Source: DATATJ01 sp963789075 (GTDB taxonomy: Bacteria > Acidobacteriota > Vicinamibacteria > Vicinamibacterales > CAVVIG01). Taken from it: DNA of 64,000 nt. The stretch covers positions 134,003 to 198,002 of the forward strand of contig CAWBJQ010000007.1 in assembly GCA_963789075.1 (NCBI GenBank). Reading direction: 5' to 3'. This document shows, piece after piece, positions 34,017 through 43,854 of the stretch (positions are counted from its first letter, which is position 1; each line of letters starts with the position of its first letter). The notes under the pieces were generated by a model. That model made no database searches. It had not been told where the DNA came from and was given only the letters and a program-made list of their open reading frames with translations. The translations under genes were made by a program, and so were the position numbers.

Positions 34017-35056
34017 TACTTGTTTTCTTTGAACCCGACTGGGACTGCGACGTCGGCCGGCGGAACTTCCGTCACGACCTTGAGCACTTCTGACGTCGTC
34101 GTCATGAACGTCGCGCGCGATTTGCTCCCATCGTCGCCGCCCGCCGCCTTCTTCTGAATCTTCTTGGCCATGAAGCCGCCGAGCATGCCGCCGACGCTGG
34201 ATGGCGGCTTGCCTTTGCTGTCGTCTTGAGTCGATTTCGCTTCCTGGGCCATCTGATCCGCCGACTTGACGGCATCCATCGTCGTCACGGTCTGAATCGG
34301 CGTGCCGCTCAACTTCGATCCCTCCGCGCTCATCTTGCCGAGCGCCGGCTTCATGTTGGGATACATCGCCATCGCCTGCGCCATCTGCTCCGGCGACACG
34401 CCGGTGATCATCGTGCCGTACAGCTTCTGGGCGTAGCGCATGTCGAAGTCGGCAATCTCCTTCATCGCCGGAATCTTCGGCCCCAGCCACATGTCCGACG
34501 TGAGGACCATGCCGCCGGCTTCCTCGAGCGTCTTGCCTTTTTCGCGGACAGTGATCGTCATCACCGTTTCGTGCGTCTCGAAGCCGTTGATCGTCTTCGT
34601 CTGTCCGGTGTTCTTGACATCGAAGTCGATGTCGACCTGCGGCTGTTTCTCCTCCGAAGCCGGCGCGGCCTTCTCCGTCTTCTCCTGCGACTGCTCTTTC
34701 TGTGCCTGTTCCTCGGCCTTCTTCTTCGCCTCTTCCATCTGCCGCCGCAGCTCGGCGAAGGTGGTCACCTTATAGACCTTCTTCTTGATGTCGAGGTCGT
34801 AGATTTTCTCTTCGCCGAGATCGATGATCTGGCCGGTGGTGTCGTTCAGCGTCGCTTTGCGATCGCCTTTCACCGCAACAGTCGACGTGACGCCCTCGCG
34901 TGCGCCTTTGCCGCCGAACAGATTGAACATTCGGCCGAGCATGCCGGCGAACTCGACGCGCGTCTTCTCGTCGGCGCGGACGTCGGCGCGCACGGTGTGA
35001 GCGGCCGCCACGAGCATGGTGAGCGTGAACAGAACGGTCAATCGCGCGCGAATCAT
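34016..35056 (-). CDS. Secreted DUF4412-like protein (346 aa)
   Basis: Intact, with GGGAGG ribosome site and start overlapping the MFS stop (ATGA). Signal peptide ARLTVLFTLTMLVAAAHTVR. The protein has a strand-rich part (REGVTSTVAVKGDRKATLND, TTGQIIDLGEEKIYDLDIKK, KVYKVTTFAELRRQMEEAKK), a charged coiled coil (QAQKEQSQEKTEKAAPASEE), then FDVKNTGQTKTINGFETHET and VMTITVREKGKTLEEAGGMV as in DUF4412. The C-terminus has MLGGFMAKKIQKKAAGG. It is likely periplasmic or surface-bound; function not known. Confidence 0.75.
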   Translation of the reverse strand: MIRARLTVLFTLTMLVAAAHTVRADVRADEKTRVEFAGMLGRMFNLFGGKGAREGVTSTVAVKGDRKATLNDTTGQIIDLGEEKIYDLDIKKKVYKVTTFAELRRQMEEAKKKAEEQAQKEQSQEKTEKAAPASEEKQPQVDIDFDVKNTGQTKTINGFETHETVMTITVREKGKTLEEAGGMVLTSDMWLGPKIPAMKEIADFDMRYAQKLYGTMITGVSPEQMAQAMAMYPNMKPALGKMSAEGSKLSGTPIQTVTTMDAVKSADQMAQEAKSTQDDSKGKPPSSVGGMLGGFMAKKIQKKAAGGDDGSKSRATFMTTTSEVLKVVTEVPPADVAVPVGFKENK

Positions 35057-36231
35057 ACAAGACCTCCCTTGGGGACCTTGGATTTTACTCTTCCAAGCAG
35101 GATTGTGAACGACACGACGCACGGCGCCCAGAACAGCGCCATCCGCGAAAACCCCATTCGTTCGAATAGAAAGCCGCCGAGGGCCGGTCCGCTTAAGAGG
35201 CCTGCCCCCCACGCCATGTTGTACAGCCCGTAGCCGACCCCAAAGGAACCCAGGCCGGCATTCGAGGTGGCTTCGGCCATGTAGGCCAGCGACGGCGTGA
35301 TGACCAGGGCGACCGTCGCGGCTTCCAACGCGTAAAACGCGATCGCCGACCCATAACTCCACGCGTGGCTCAGGATCGGAAGGACGCATGCGGCGAGCAC
35401 CAGCCCGATCATCGTCAGCCGGCGTCCGCCCCACTTGTTCACCAGCCGGCCGCAAATCGGGTGGGCCAGCGTGGACACGACCGCGCCGATCCCGAAGATC
35501 AGGCCGATACGCGCGGGACCGATGCCGAGCCTCGACGAGAGAAACAGCGGGAGTACCGGTTCGAGCATCGAGATCGTCGCGGAGGCGGCAACCACGGCAG
35601 CCGCGCAGGCCGTGACCGCGGGATCGCGAAGCACCGCGGCGATCGGCACCACCTCGCGATCGGTGTGTTGCGCGGGCAGTTCGAGCCACAGGAATGCCGC
35701 GGCGCCGATCAACGCGAGCGCGGAGACGACGAGAAACGGCAAACGGATGCCGCCCGCCTCATACAGCCAGCCGCCAAGCGTCGGACCGAACATGAAGGCG
35801 AAGTTGGTGCCGGCCATCACCATGCCCATCACGCGGCCGCGTTCTTCAGATCGGTACAGATCGGCGATCAGCGCAAAGCCGACGACCCAGGTCACCGCAT
35901 CGGCAGCCCCCTGCACGAGACGCGCGGCAAAGAGCCATGGCAGGCTGGTGGCGAACGCGAAGAGCAGCGTCGCGGCAGCGAGCGCGAGCAGCCCGCCGAC
36001 CATTGGCGCGCGGCGGCCGACGCGGTCGGAGACGGCGCCCATCGGCATCGACACCGTCAACAGCGTCACGCCGAAGGAGGCGAACAACAGGCCGATCATC
36101 GTCGGCGACGCGCCAAGACGCCGGCTCAAGTCCGGCAGCACCGGCACCGCGATCGAGTACGCGACGATGTCAGTAAAGGTGGCGAACGTGACAAGCGCGA
36201 CGGCAGCGCCGCGCGATCGTCTCAGCGTCAT
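35053..36231 (-). CDS. MFS transporter (12 TM)
   Basis: Intact 392 aa. Major facilitator of the drug/proton antiporter type: motif A between helices 2 and 3 (MGAVSDRVGRRAPMVGGLLA), helix 4-5 region LFAARLVQGAADAVTWVVGF with an RVQG-like motif B, and motif C-like GTNFAFMFGPTLGGWLYEAG in helix 5. A second motif A-like loop CGRLVNKWGGRRLTMIGL occurs between helices 8 and 9. It would export a small molecule. Overlaps the DUF4412-like gene (ATGA); the glycosylase follows, giving a three-gene operon. Confidence 0.9.
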   Translation of the reverse strand: MTLRRSRGAAVALVTFATFTDIVAYSIAVPVLPDLSRRLGASPTMIGLLFASFGVTLLTVSMPMGAVSDRVGRRAPMVGGLLALAAATLLFAFATSLPWLFAARLVQGAADAVTWVVGFALIADLYRSEERGRVMGMVMAGTNFAFMFGPTLGGWLYEAGGIRLPFLVVSALALIGAAAFLWLELPAQHTDREVVPIAAVLRDPAVTACAAAVVAASATISMLEPVLPLFLSSRLGIGPARIGLIFGIGAVVSTLAHPICGRLVNKWGGRRLTMIGLVLAACVLPILSHAWSYGSAIAFYALEAATVALVITPSLAYMAEATSNAGLGSFGVGYGLYNMAWGAGLLSGPALGGFLFERMGFSRMALFWAPCVVSFTILLGRVKSKVPKGGLV

Positions 36232-36245
36232 AGTTGATTCGGCGA

Positions 36246-36366
36246 CAGTACATCACGAAGGCACGAAGAACACGAAGGTCACGAAACGACTTCTGTACAA
36301 GAAAGGACTTCGTGATTATCCGTACAAAACCTCTCCGTGATCTTCGTATTCTCCGTGACTTCGTGA
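36246..36366. repeat. Degenerate CACGAAG tandem repeats forming an inverted block
   Basis: Direct copies of a 9-bp CACGAAGGN-like unit at 36246-36283 are matched by inverted copies at 36335-36366 (CGTGATCTTCGTATTCTCCG), so the block can fold back. It lies between the MFS start and the glgB stop. The same unit is seen near 33330, 46297-46330 and, as CACAAAGGA, inside the TonB receptor gene at 54956. Confidence 0.6.
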
Positions 36367-36380
36367 TGAAGATGTCGGAA

Positions 36381-38608
36381 TCAGACTGGGCGCTTCTTGA
36401 GCAGCAAACACCCGAGAGGCGGGATGATCAGCCGGAGCGACTGGTCGAAACCATGGGCGGCGATCGACTCGGTCGCGACGCCGCCGGCGTTGCCGAGATT
36501 GCTGCCGCCGAAGATTGCGCTGTCGCTGTTGAGCAGCTCGGCGTAGAAGCCAGGCTCCGGCACGCCGATCCGGTATTCGGCGCGCGGCACCGGCGTGAAG
36601 TTGACGATCATCACGACGAAGTCGCGCGGATCGCGCGCGTAGCGAACGATCGACACCACGCTGTTCTCGTTGTCGTTGCAGTCGATCCAGCGGAAGCCTG
36701 ATGGATCGAAGTCCAGCTGGTGCAGCGCCGGCTCGGCGTGGTAGTGCCAGTTGAGCGCCTGCACGTACGCCTTCATGCCCGCGTGCGGCGCCTCGTCGAG
36801 CAGGTGCCAGTCGAGGCTGCGATCGTGGCTCCACTCGCGCCACTGCGCGAACTCGTCGCCCATGAACAGCAGCTTCTTGCCCGGGTGCCCGTACATGAAG
36901 CCGTACAGCGTGCGCAGCGTCGCGAACTTCTGCCACGCGATCGCCCGGCATCTTGTCGAGCATCGCGCCTTTACCGTGCACCACCTCGTCGTGCGAGAAC
37001 GGCAGGATGAAATTCTCCGTGTGCATGTACAAGGCGGAGAACGTCACCAGGTTGTGCGCCCAGCGCCGATAGATCGCGTCCTTGTGCGCGTACTCGAGCA
37101 TGTCGTGCATCCAGCCCATGTTCCACTTGTAGGTGAAACCAAGGCCGCCCAGATGCACCGGCCGGCTGACGCCGGGAAACGCCGTCGACTCCTCCGCCGC
37201 CGTGATCGATCCGGGATGCTCGCCGTGCGTGAGCGCGTTCAACTGCTGCAGAAAGCCGATCGCGTCGAGATTTTCGCGCCCGCCGAAGCGGTTCGGAATC
37301 CACTCGCCATCCTTGCGCGAGTAGTCGAGGTACAACATCGACGCAACCGCGTCCACGCGCAGACCGTCGATGTGATACTCCTCGAGCCAGAAGAGCGCGT
37401 TCGAGAGCAGAAAGTTCCGGACTTCGTTCCGGCCGTAGTTGAAGATCAGCGTGCCCCAGTCCTGGTGCTCGCCTTGCCGCGGATCCGCGTGCTCGTACAG
37501 CGCCGTGCCGTCGAACCGCGCCAGCCCGTGATCGTCCTTCGGAAAATGACCTGGCACCCAGTCGAGAATCACGCCGAGCCCCGCCTCGTGGCACGCGTCG
37601 ACGAACCGCTTGAAGTCTTCGGGCGGCCCGAACCGGCTGGTCGGGGCGAAGAAGCCGAGCACCTGATAGCCCCACGATCCCGAGAACGGATGCTCCATCA
37701 CCGGGCAGCAGCTCGACGTGCGTGAAGCCCATCTCCTTCACGTAGGGCACGAGACGCTGCGCCATCTCGCGATACGTCAGGAAGCGATCGCCCTCCTCGG
37801 GCACGCGCGCCCACGATCCGAGGTGCACTTCGTAGATCGACATCGGATCGGCCAGCCAGCCGCCGCGCGCGGGACGCGCGGCCATCCAGTCGCGATCGCG
37901 CCATTGATACCGCGTGATGTCGTGGACGACGGCCGCCGACTGCGGCGGCACCTCGAACGAAAAGCCGAACGGGTCGCTTTTCTTCAGCAGCGCGCCGGCC
38001 CGCGTCCGGATCTCGAACTTGTATTTCTCGCCGTCCGGCAGATCGGGAATGAAAATCTCCCAAATCCCATTCGGCATCAGATGCCGCATCGCGTGCACGC
38101 GGCCGTCCCACCCGTTGAAGTCGCCGACGACGCTGACGCGATCGGCGTTGGGCGCCCACACCGCGAAATGAACGCCGGTCGTCGTCCCCACGCGGATGCG
38201 ATGCGCGCCGAGCTTGTCGAACGCGCGATGATGCGTGCCTTCGGCGAGCAGATGTAGATCGAAATCGGTCAGCACGCGGCCGTAGCGATACGGATCGTCC
38301 AGCTCGACGATGTGATCGCCCGGAAACGTGAAGCGCAGCCGGTAGTCGACAGCCGCCGGACGAGCCGGATCGCCGGCGACGAGTGCTTCGAACACGCCGG
38401 CCGGGTTTCGGCGCGTCATCGGCTGCAGCGCGCCGGTCGCCATCAGCCGTACCTCGACGGCGTCCGCGCCGGGGTGATACGCGCGAATGACGAGCTCGCG
38501 CCCGGCCTCAGCGGCGTGCGGCCCGAGCACTGCGAACGGATCGCGATGCCGCCCGCCCGCCAGCGCGGCGAGCGCATCGTCCAGAGCGGAAGGGTGTGCG
38601 ACGGCCAT
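36381..38608 (-). CDS. glgB: 1,4-alpha-glucan branching enzyme, two or more frameshifts
   Basis: About 742 aa, the full family length. N-terminal module (HRDPFAVLGPHAAEAGRELV), CBM48 (GVHFAVWAPNADRVSVVGDF, NGWDGRVHAMRHL), then the GH13 barrel: MSIYEVHLGSWARV, MGFTHVELLP, GSWGYQVLGFFAPTSRFG, GLRVDAVASMLYLDYSRKDG (Asp nucleophile), ITAAEESTAFPGVS (Glu acid/base) and ILPFSHDEVVHGKGAM (second Asp). The last part is LLFMGDEFAQWREWSHDRSL and the C-terminal beta domain. Frames change near 37700 and 36945. It forms alpha-1,6 branches in glycogen. No other glg gene is adjacent. Confidence 0.92.
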
Positions 38609-38718
38609 GTCTCGCCGATCTTATCGGCTTTTGTGTTAGAACAGCTGCTGCTCGATCGTTCCGGCATGTGGTCCGGCTTCAGCCGGACCGAGGTTGAATC
38701 GACTGGAGACCCGTCATC

Positions 38719-40569
38719 ATGAGCAAACGCCAGCAAATTGGACGCCGTCGCTTCATCCAGGCCGTGCCTGCCGCCGTCGCGGCATCCGTCACGCCTCCCT
38801 TCGCTGATGCCCTCGATCGCGCCGAGCTTCAGCCCAGCCGCTCAGGGCGGACGGGCCAGCGCGCCGCCGAAATTCGGCAAAGAGGCGCTGAAGGGCGCCG
38901 AAGAAGTGATCGACCTCCATTTGACCGATGCTGAGGAGGAGGCCGTCCTGCCGGGCGCCAGCCGCAATCGGGACAGCTACGACGAGCTGCGCAAGCTCGA
39001 CGTCCCGATCGACACGGAGCCGGCCGATCTGCTTTCATCCAGCGCTGCCGGGCAAGGAGCCGAAAGGCCACTCGACGCGCAACGCGAAGCTGACCGATCG
39101 GACGTCCGGCGCACGTGTCGGTCTCGTCGAACCTCGAGGATCTCGCGTTCGAGCCGGTCACCGTGCTCGCGTCGCTGATCGAAAGCCGGAAGGTGAGCTC
39201 GACCGATCTCACCAGGATGTATCTCGCCCGCCTGAAGCGGTACGGCGATCCGCTGCACTGCGTCGTCACGCTCACCGAAGAGCTCGCGCTCGCGCAGGCC
39301 GCGAGCGCCGACAAGGAAATCAAGGCCGGGCACTATCGCGGACCACTGCACGGCATCCCGTGCGGCGTGAAGGATCTGTTCGACACCAAAGGCATCAGGA
39401 CGACGTGGGGCGCGCAAGCCGTTCGAGCACCGGGTGCCGGACGTCGACGCCACGATCGTCGAGCGGCTGCGCGAGGCTGGCGCCGTGCTGTGCGCGAAGC
39501 TGTCGATGGGCGCGCTGGCGCAGGGCGGCATCTGGTTCGGCGGCTCGACGCGCAATCCGTGGGCGCCCGACACGAGCTCCAGCGGATCGTCGGCCGGCCC
39601 TGGCGCCGCCACGTCCGCCGGGCTCGTCGCGTTCGCGATCGGCACCGAGACGCGCGGCTCGATCATCTCGCCCTCGATCCACGTGCGGCGTCGTCGGTCT
39701 GCGTCCGACGTACGGCCGCGTCAGCCGCTACGGCGCGATGGCGCTGTCGTGGACGATGGACAAGATCGGGCCGATGTGCCGGAGCGTCGAAGACTGCGCG
39801 ATCGTGTTCAACGCGATTTACGGCACCGACGGCCGCGACGGCACCGTGGTCGACGCGCCGTTCGACGTGGACACCCGACGTGCCGCTCTCGAGCCTGAAG
39901 ATCGGCTACATCGTGAAGGAGTTCGAGCCGCACGAGGGAGGTCCTTCGACAGGCTCAGGACGAGTGGGTGGCGGCGGACGCGGCGGCGTCGATCCGGCAA
40001 CCGCGAAGCGGCGCGCGGAGGAGCAGGCGGCGCTGCTGAACGCGGCGCTCGACGTGCTTCGCGCTCAGGGCGCGAAGCTCGAGCCGATGGAGCTGCCCGA
40101 CTTCCCACCAACACGCTCAACTTCATTCTCGACGCGGAAGGCGCGGCGGCGTTCGACGATCTGACGCGCAGCGGCGCGGTCAACGAGATCCAGGGCAGCT
40201 CGTGGCGGAATACGTTCCGGACGTCGCGGTTCGTGCCGGCGGTCGAGTACCTCCGCGCGCAGCGCGCGCGCACGCTGCTGATGCAGCAGATGGACGCGCT
40301 CATGTCGAAGTACGACGTGTTCCTCTCGTCGACCGGCAGCGCGATCGCTCGGCATCACGAATCTGACCGGACATCCGGCGCCGTGCCTCAAGGCCGGATT
40401 CGTCGATGGCACGCCGCGCGCGCTGATGATCACCGGCCGGCTGTACGACGAGGCGAGCGTGCTGCGCGTCGCGCTCGCCTACGAGCGCGCGACGAAGTGG
40501 CACACGATGAACCCGACGCTCGATGAGAACATCAAGAAGATGAAGACGGACGGAGAGGCAGGGCAGTAG
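38719..40569 (+). CDS. Amidase (GatA/AS family) with Tat-like signal, many frameshifts
   Basis: About 617 aa. Signal GRRRFIQAVPAAVAASVT has a twin-Arg motif. The amidase-signature core is spread over several frames: LHGIPCGVKDLFDTKGIRT (catalytic Lys), WAPDTSSSGSSAGPGAATSA (cis-Ser) and GLVAFAIGTETRGSI (nucleophile Ser), then VVGLRPTYGRVSRYGAMALS and WTMDKIGPMCRSVEDCAIVF. The C-terminal part has FILDAEGAAAFDDL and GFVDGTPRALMITGRLYDEA. About seven frame changes. A 24-bp dispersed repeat at 39941-39964 codes for an extra PSTGSGR segment. With its export signal this is not GatA itself but a periplasmic amidase of unknown substrate. Confidence 0.85.
39941..39964. repeat. 24-bp dispersed repeat inside the amidase gene
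   Basis: Exact reverse complement of 33411-33434. It is translated in frame as PSTGSGR in a Gly-rich linker between the amidase core and a helical segment, so the repeat seems to have been accepted as a linker. Confidence 0.7.
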
Positions 40570-40603
40570 GGCGGGAAGGGACGGCGAGAGGCCTGGACGT
40601 GGC

Positions 40604-40628
40604 GGCGGGCTGCCCAGCTCCGCCCGCC
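40604..40628. terminator. Hairpin between convergent genes
   Basis: GGCGGGC (40604-40610) and GCCCGCC (40622-40628) pair across a 12-nt loop between the amidase stop and the stop of the convergent cyclophilin gene. There is no T-run. It could end transcription from both sides. Confidence 0.35.
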
Positions 40629-40633
40629 CAGCT

Positions 40634-41289
40634 CTATTTCTCGATTGTCGCCTTCTTGATGTAATCCATCTTCGGGAACTTGGCCTTCAGATAGGCGTTC
40701 CCTTCGCTCTGGATCTGCCCTGATTCGGCTGCTCGCCGTACTGCGCGTTGATCTTGTCCACGACGTCCATGCCGCGACGTCACTTCGCCGAACGGCGCGA
40801 AGCCCTGCGCGTGTCGAGCGAGGCGTTGTCGCCGAAGTTGATGAAGATCTGCGTCGTGCGCGAATTCGGCACCCGCGTGCGCGAACGTAGATGTAGCCGC
40901 GCTTGTTGCTCTCCTTGACCGGATCGTCGGTCATGTTCGCGTTCTGCCAGACCTCCGCGATCGCCGGGTCGCCGTTGATCCCGAACTGCACCATGAAGTT
41001 CGGCACGACGCGGAAGAAGCGGCAGTCGTCGTAGAAGCCGTTCTTCACGAGATTGTAGAAACGATCGGCTTCCTTCGGCGCCCAGTCGCGATGCACTTCG
41101 ACCACGAACGGTCCGGCGCATCGTGTCGAACGCTCGCCTTGTACGTGGCGGGCGCCGTTTCGTTGAGCTGCGCCGGCGTCCGCAACTTCGCCTTGCTGAA
41201 GTCCACCTTGCGCAGCCCTGCCCCGCAAACGCGAACGATGCCGCCACCATGATTCCTGACGCGATCAACGCTATCGAACGGACCCTCAT
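40634..41289 (-). CDS. Secreted cyclophilin-type peptidyl-prolyl isomerase, several frameshifts
   Basis: About 219 aa. Signal peptide MRVRSIALIASGIMVAASFA. The cyclophilin fold is readable across frames: FVVEVHRDWAPKEADRFYNL, VKNGFYDDCRFFRVVPNFMV, QFGINGDPAI, then NSRTTQIFINFGDNASLDT and a terminal EGNAYLKAKFPKMDYIKKAT. The FFRV-x-PxFMVQFG motif and QIFINF are the active-site strands. Four or five frame changes. It should act on prolyl bonds in the periplasm. The start has GAAAAGGAGATTC upstream. Confidence 0.82.
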
Positions 41290-41339
41290 ATGAATCTCCT
41301 TTTCGGTGTATCGGTAATGGTCAGCCTGATCCCTGATCC

Positions 41340-42257
41340 CTAGGCCATGTACAGCGTCCCTTCACCGGCGACGACGGCTTCACCGCCGACGCGGACGCTG
41401 GTGATCTCCTCGTGCTCGACGCCGATCGAGATGTGCACGTGGCTCGGGCGCCCCATCTTCACACCCTGCAGGCTCAGGATGGCGCCCGCCTTTTCGGGCG
41501 TCACCACCTTGTGCCGCACCAGGTAGCAACCCAGCGGTCCGCTCGCGCTGCCGGTCGCCGGATCCTCGATCACGCCGAGGTCCGGCGCGAACATCCGGCT
41601 GTAGACCGTGGCTTTGTCGCTCCCGGACTGCGACGAAAACAGGAACACGCCGTGCGCCTGCGTCTTCGTCTCCGCGCGGAACCGATCGAAGCGATCGCGC
41701 TGCATCGACGCGCTGTCAACCGCGGCGCGCGTCGTCAGCGGCACGAACAGGAACGGCACGCCGCACGAGACGACCTGCACCGGCAGCCCCGTGCCGGCCA
41801 CGGCCAGTTCGGACAAGCCCAGCGTCGCGGCCGCACCTGCGGGATCGGCGATCGGATCGCTGAACGTCGGGTTCGGCTGCGTCATCCACGCGAAGGTCAA
41901 GTCGGCGCCGCGCCACGTCAGCGCGACGGGAACCGGTCCGATGCCGAGGCCGAAGACGAAGCGATCGCGATCCGGCTCGATGACGCCGCTGCGCGCCAGC
42001 GCGAACGTGCTGCCGATCGTCGGATGCCCGGCCATCGGGAGCTCTTCACCAGGCGTGAAAATCCGCATGCGCGCATCCGTGTCCGGCCGCTCGGGCGGCA
42101 GCACGAACGTCGACTCGGAGAAGTTCATCTCCTTCGCGATCGCCTGCATCGCCTCCGACGACAGGCCGCGTCCGTCGAGAAACACGGCGAGCTGATTGCC
42201 GCCGAACAGATGGTCGGTGAAGACGTCGTAGTGCAGGTAGCGATATGATCGGGGCAT
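41340..42257 (-). CDS. PhzF family epimerase/isomerase
   Basis: Intact 305 aa. Typical PhzF text: YLHYDVFTDHLFGGNQLAVF, MQAIAKEMNFSESTFVLPP (Glu catalytic), RIFTPGEELPMAGHPTIGST (substrate loop), the second half with LPVQVVSCGVPFLFVPL, and VIEDPATGSASGPLGCYLVR as the second GHP-like motif. The family has a diaminopimelate-epimerase fold and catalyses proton shifts, as in phenazine synthesis, but most members have unknown substrates. No phenazine genes are near. It is divergent from the cyclophilin at 42278. Confidence 0.93.
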   Translation of the reverse strand: MPRSYRYLHYDVFTDHLFGGNQLAVFLDGRGLSSEAMQAIAKEMNFSESTFVLPPERPDTDARMRIFTPGEELPMAGHPTIGSTFALARSGVIEPDRDRFVFGLGIGPVPVALTWRGADLTFAWMTQPNPTFSDPIADPAGAAATLGLSELAVAGTGLPVQVVSCGVPFLFVPLTTRAAVDSASMQRDRFDRFRAETKTQAHGVFLFSSQSGSDKATVYSRMFAPDLGVIEDPATGSASGPLGCYLVRHKVVTPEKAGAILSLQGVKMGRPSHVHISIGVEHEEITSVRVGGEAVVAGEGTLYMA

Positions 42258-42277
42258 TCTGGAAAGAGAGCATATCA

Positions 42278-42790
42278 ATGTTGCTAGCGCATTTCACGAC
42301 GACCGACGGTAACTTCACGATTCAGCTGTTCGACCAGGACGCGCCCAAGACGGTCGAGAATTTCGTCGGCCTCGCCGAGGGCACCAAGGAGTGGACCGAC
42401 CCCCGCACAGGAAAAAAGGGCGCTGGCGGCTACTACAACGGCACGGTGTTCCACCGTGTGATCGATGGATTCATGATCCAGGGCGGCGACCCGCTCGGCC
42501 AGGGCACCGGCGGTCCGGGCTACACGTTCGCCGACGAGTTCAGCCCGAAGCGCCGCCACGAGAAGGCGGGCATCCTCTCGATGGCGAACTCCGGCGCGAA
42601 CACCAACGGCGGCCAGTTCTTCATCACGCTGGCGGCGACGCCGTGGCTCGACAACAAACACAGCGTCTTCGGCGAAGTCGTCGACGGCATGGACGTGGTC
42701 AAGAAAATCGGCAGCACCGCCACGAGCAAGCCCGGCGATCGGCCGCTGAAGCCGATTACGATTCAGACCGTCACGATCGAACGGAAATGA
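42278..42790 (+). CDS. Cyclophilin-type peptidyl-prolyl isomerase (cytosolic)
   Basis: Intact 170 aa, from the ATG at 42278 (an in-frame ATG at 42245 would overlap the PhzF start). Conserved motifs: FTIQLFDQDAPKTVENFVGL, GGYYNGTVFHRVIDGFMIQG (catalytic FHRV..FMIQGGD), PGYTFADEFSPK, ILSMANSGANTNGGQFFITL and WLDNKHSVFGEVVDGMDVV. It matches PpiB-type cyclophilins in length and all active-site residues. There is no signal peptide, so it is cytosolic, unlike the enzyme at 40634. Confidence 0.93.
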   Translation: MLLAHFTTTDGNFTIQLFDQDAPKTVENFVGLAEGTKEWTDPRTGKKGAGGYYNGTVFHRVIDGFMIQGGDPLGQGTGGPGYTFADEFSPKRRHEKAGILSMANSGANTNGGQFFITLAATPWLDNKHSVFGEVVDGMDVVKKIGSTATSKPGDRPLKPITIQTVTIERK

Positions 42791-42840
42791 CTGACGAGAC
42801 TGGTGACTGAAGACTGGCGCTGGCTGGCGGCTGGCGACTG

Positions 42841-43512
42841 TCATGCTCCATGGCGGCGCAGCAGCGAGGCCGCTTCGCGATGATTTTTCTGTTGCGCTAA
42901 TGCGTACGGCGTCAGCCCTTCGCCGTTGGGGGCGTTGACGTCGGCGCCCTGCGCGATCAGCAGCTTCATCAGCTCGAGGTTGCTGTTCGCCGCGGCGAGG
43001 TGCAGCGGACGCCAGCCGCCCGCGTCCGCAGCGTTCACGTCTCCGCCCGCACCGAGCAGCAGTCCGGCCACCATCTTGTGATTGCCGGCGAGCGCGGCGT
43101 GGAGCGGCGTGTTGCCGGTGGGATTGTGCGAGCGTGCGCGGACGTCGGCGCCGCGCGCGAGGAGCGTTTCCGTGATCTTCGCGTGGCCGAAGAATGCCGC
43201 AAGGTGCAGCGGCGTCCAACCATCGTCGCTGTAGGCGGCGATCGCCAGGCCATCCTCGTCGAGCAGACGTTCGGCGCGCTCGAGCTCGCCGGCCGCGCAG
43301 GCTTCGAAAATGGTCAGCGGCGCGCCGCGCGCGACGAGCAGATTCGCAATTTCCTTTTGCTGATGGTAGACAGCGGTTAGGATGGCGCTTTCACCTGTCC
43401 GTGCGCGCGCAGCGATGAGCGCCGGATGAGCGGTCACCATCGCCTTCACGCGCTCGAATTCGCCGGCCTTGATGGCGTCGAATAGCCCAGCGGTATCGAT
43501 GACATCAGACAT
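42841..43512 (-). CDS. Ankyrin repeat protein (223 aa)
   Basis: Intact. Five to six ankyrin repeats of about 33 aa: GESAILTAVYHQQKEIANLL, GWTPLHLAAFFGHAKITETL, GNTPLHAALAGNHKMVAGLL, GWRPLHLAAANSNLELMKLL and GLTPYALAQQKNHREAASLL. No other domain and no signal peptide. Ankyrin stacks bind protein partners; the partner here is not known. Confidence 0.92.
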   Translation of the reverse strand: MSDVIDTAGLFDAIKAGEFERVKAMVTAHPALIAARARTGESAILTAVYHQQKEIANLLVARGAPLTIFEACAAGELERAERLLDEDGLAIAAYSDDGWTPLHLAAFFGHAKITETLLARGADVRARSHNPTGNTPLHAALAGNHKMVAGLLLGAGGDVNAADAGGWRPLHLAAANSNLELMKLLIAQGADVNAPNGEGLTPYALAQQKNHREAASLLRRHGA

Positions 43513-43589
43513 GAACCGATTCTATCCAATCCTAGCGAGGCTGCGCCTCAGACCGGCGAACATGTGCGAGTACGGCTCCGCCTCGCTGG

Positions 43590-43747
43590 TGTCGCGTCTC
43601 CGAAGTTCGTTGTTGCACCGAGGGCGCCGAGGCGCCCGGCCCGCAAGGCGTGAGGAGGGAGAATACCGGGAGTATTTGACCGACGAGCAACGCCGCGGGG
43701 CGGGATGCATCGGCGGCCGAATGCAAACGAACTTCGGAGACACGACA
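43590..43747. repeat. MITE-like element with imperfect terminal inverted repeats
   Basis: GTCTCCGAAGTTCGTT at 43596-43611 and its perfect complement at 43726-43741 are the cores of about 27-bp imperfect inverted ends (TGTCG..TGCA). The 114-bp interior contains AATAC-CGGGA-GTATT and several GC-rich hairpins. No transposase is present. It lies between the ankyrin gene and the TonB receptor. A non-autonomous element or a structured upstream region is likely. Confidence 0.6.
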
Positions 43748-43788
43748 CTAGGCACAGTGCTTGTTTTGCCCCGTCTCCGGCGGGGCGG

Positions 43789-43854
43789 AGACGTCTTGAA
43801 GACCGTCAGAATAATGTGTTTCGAACTCAGGGAATTTCGGCCTTCAAGACGTCT
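43789..43854. repeat. 13-bp inverted repeat around the TonB receptor start
   Basis: AGACGTCTTGAAG (43789-43801) and CTTCAAGACGTCT (43842-43854) are perfect complements 40 bp apart. The proposed ATG at 43814 is inside the loop, so the hairpin could control translation initiation, or the true start is downstream of the repeat. Confidence 0.5.

Noticed and set aside
34199..34212. GG-N10-GC pattern
   Set aside because: Lies inside the DUF4412-like gene; shows that short -24/-12 matches also arise by chance.
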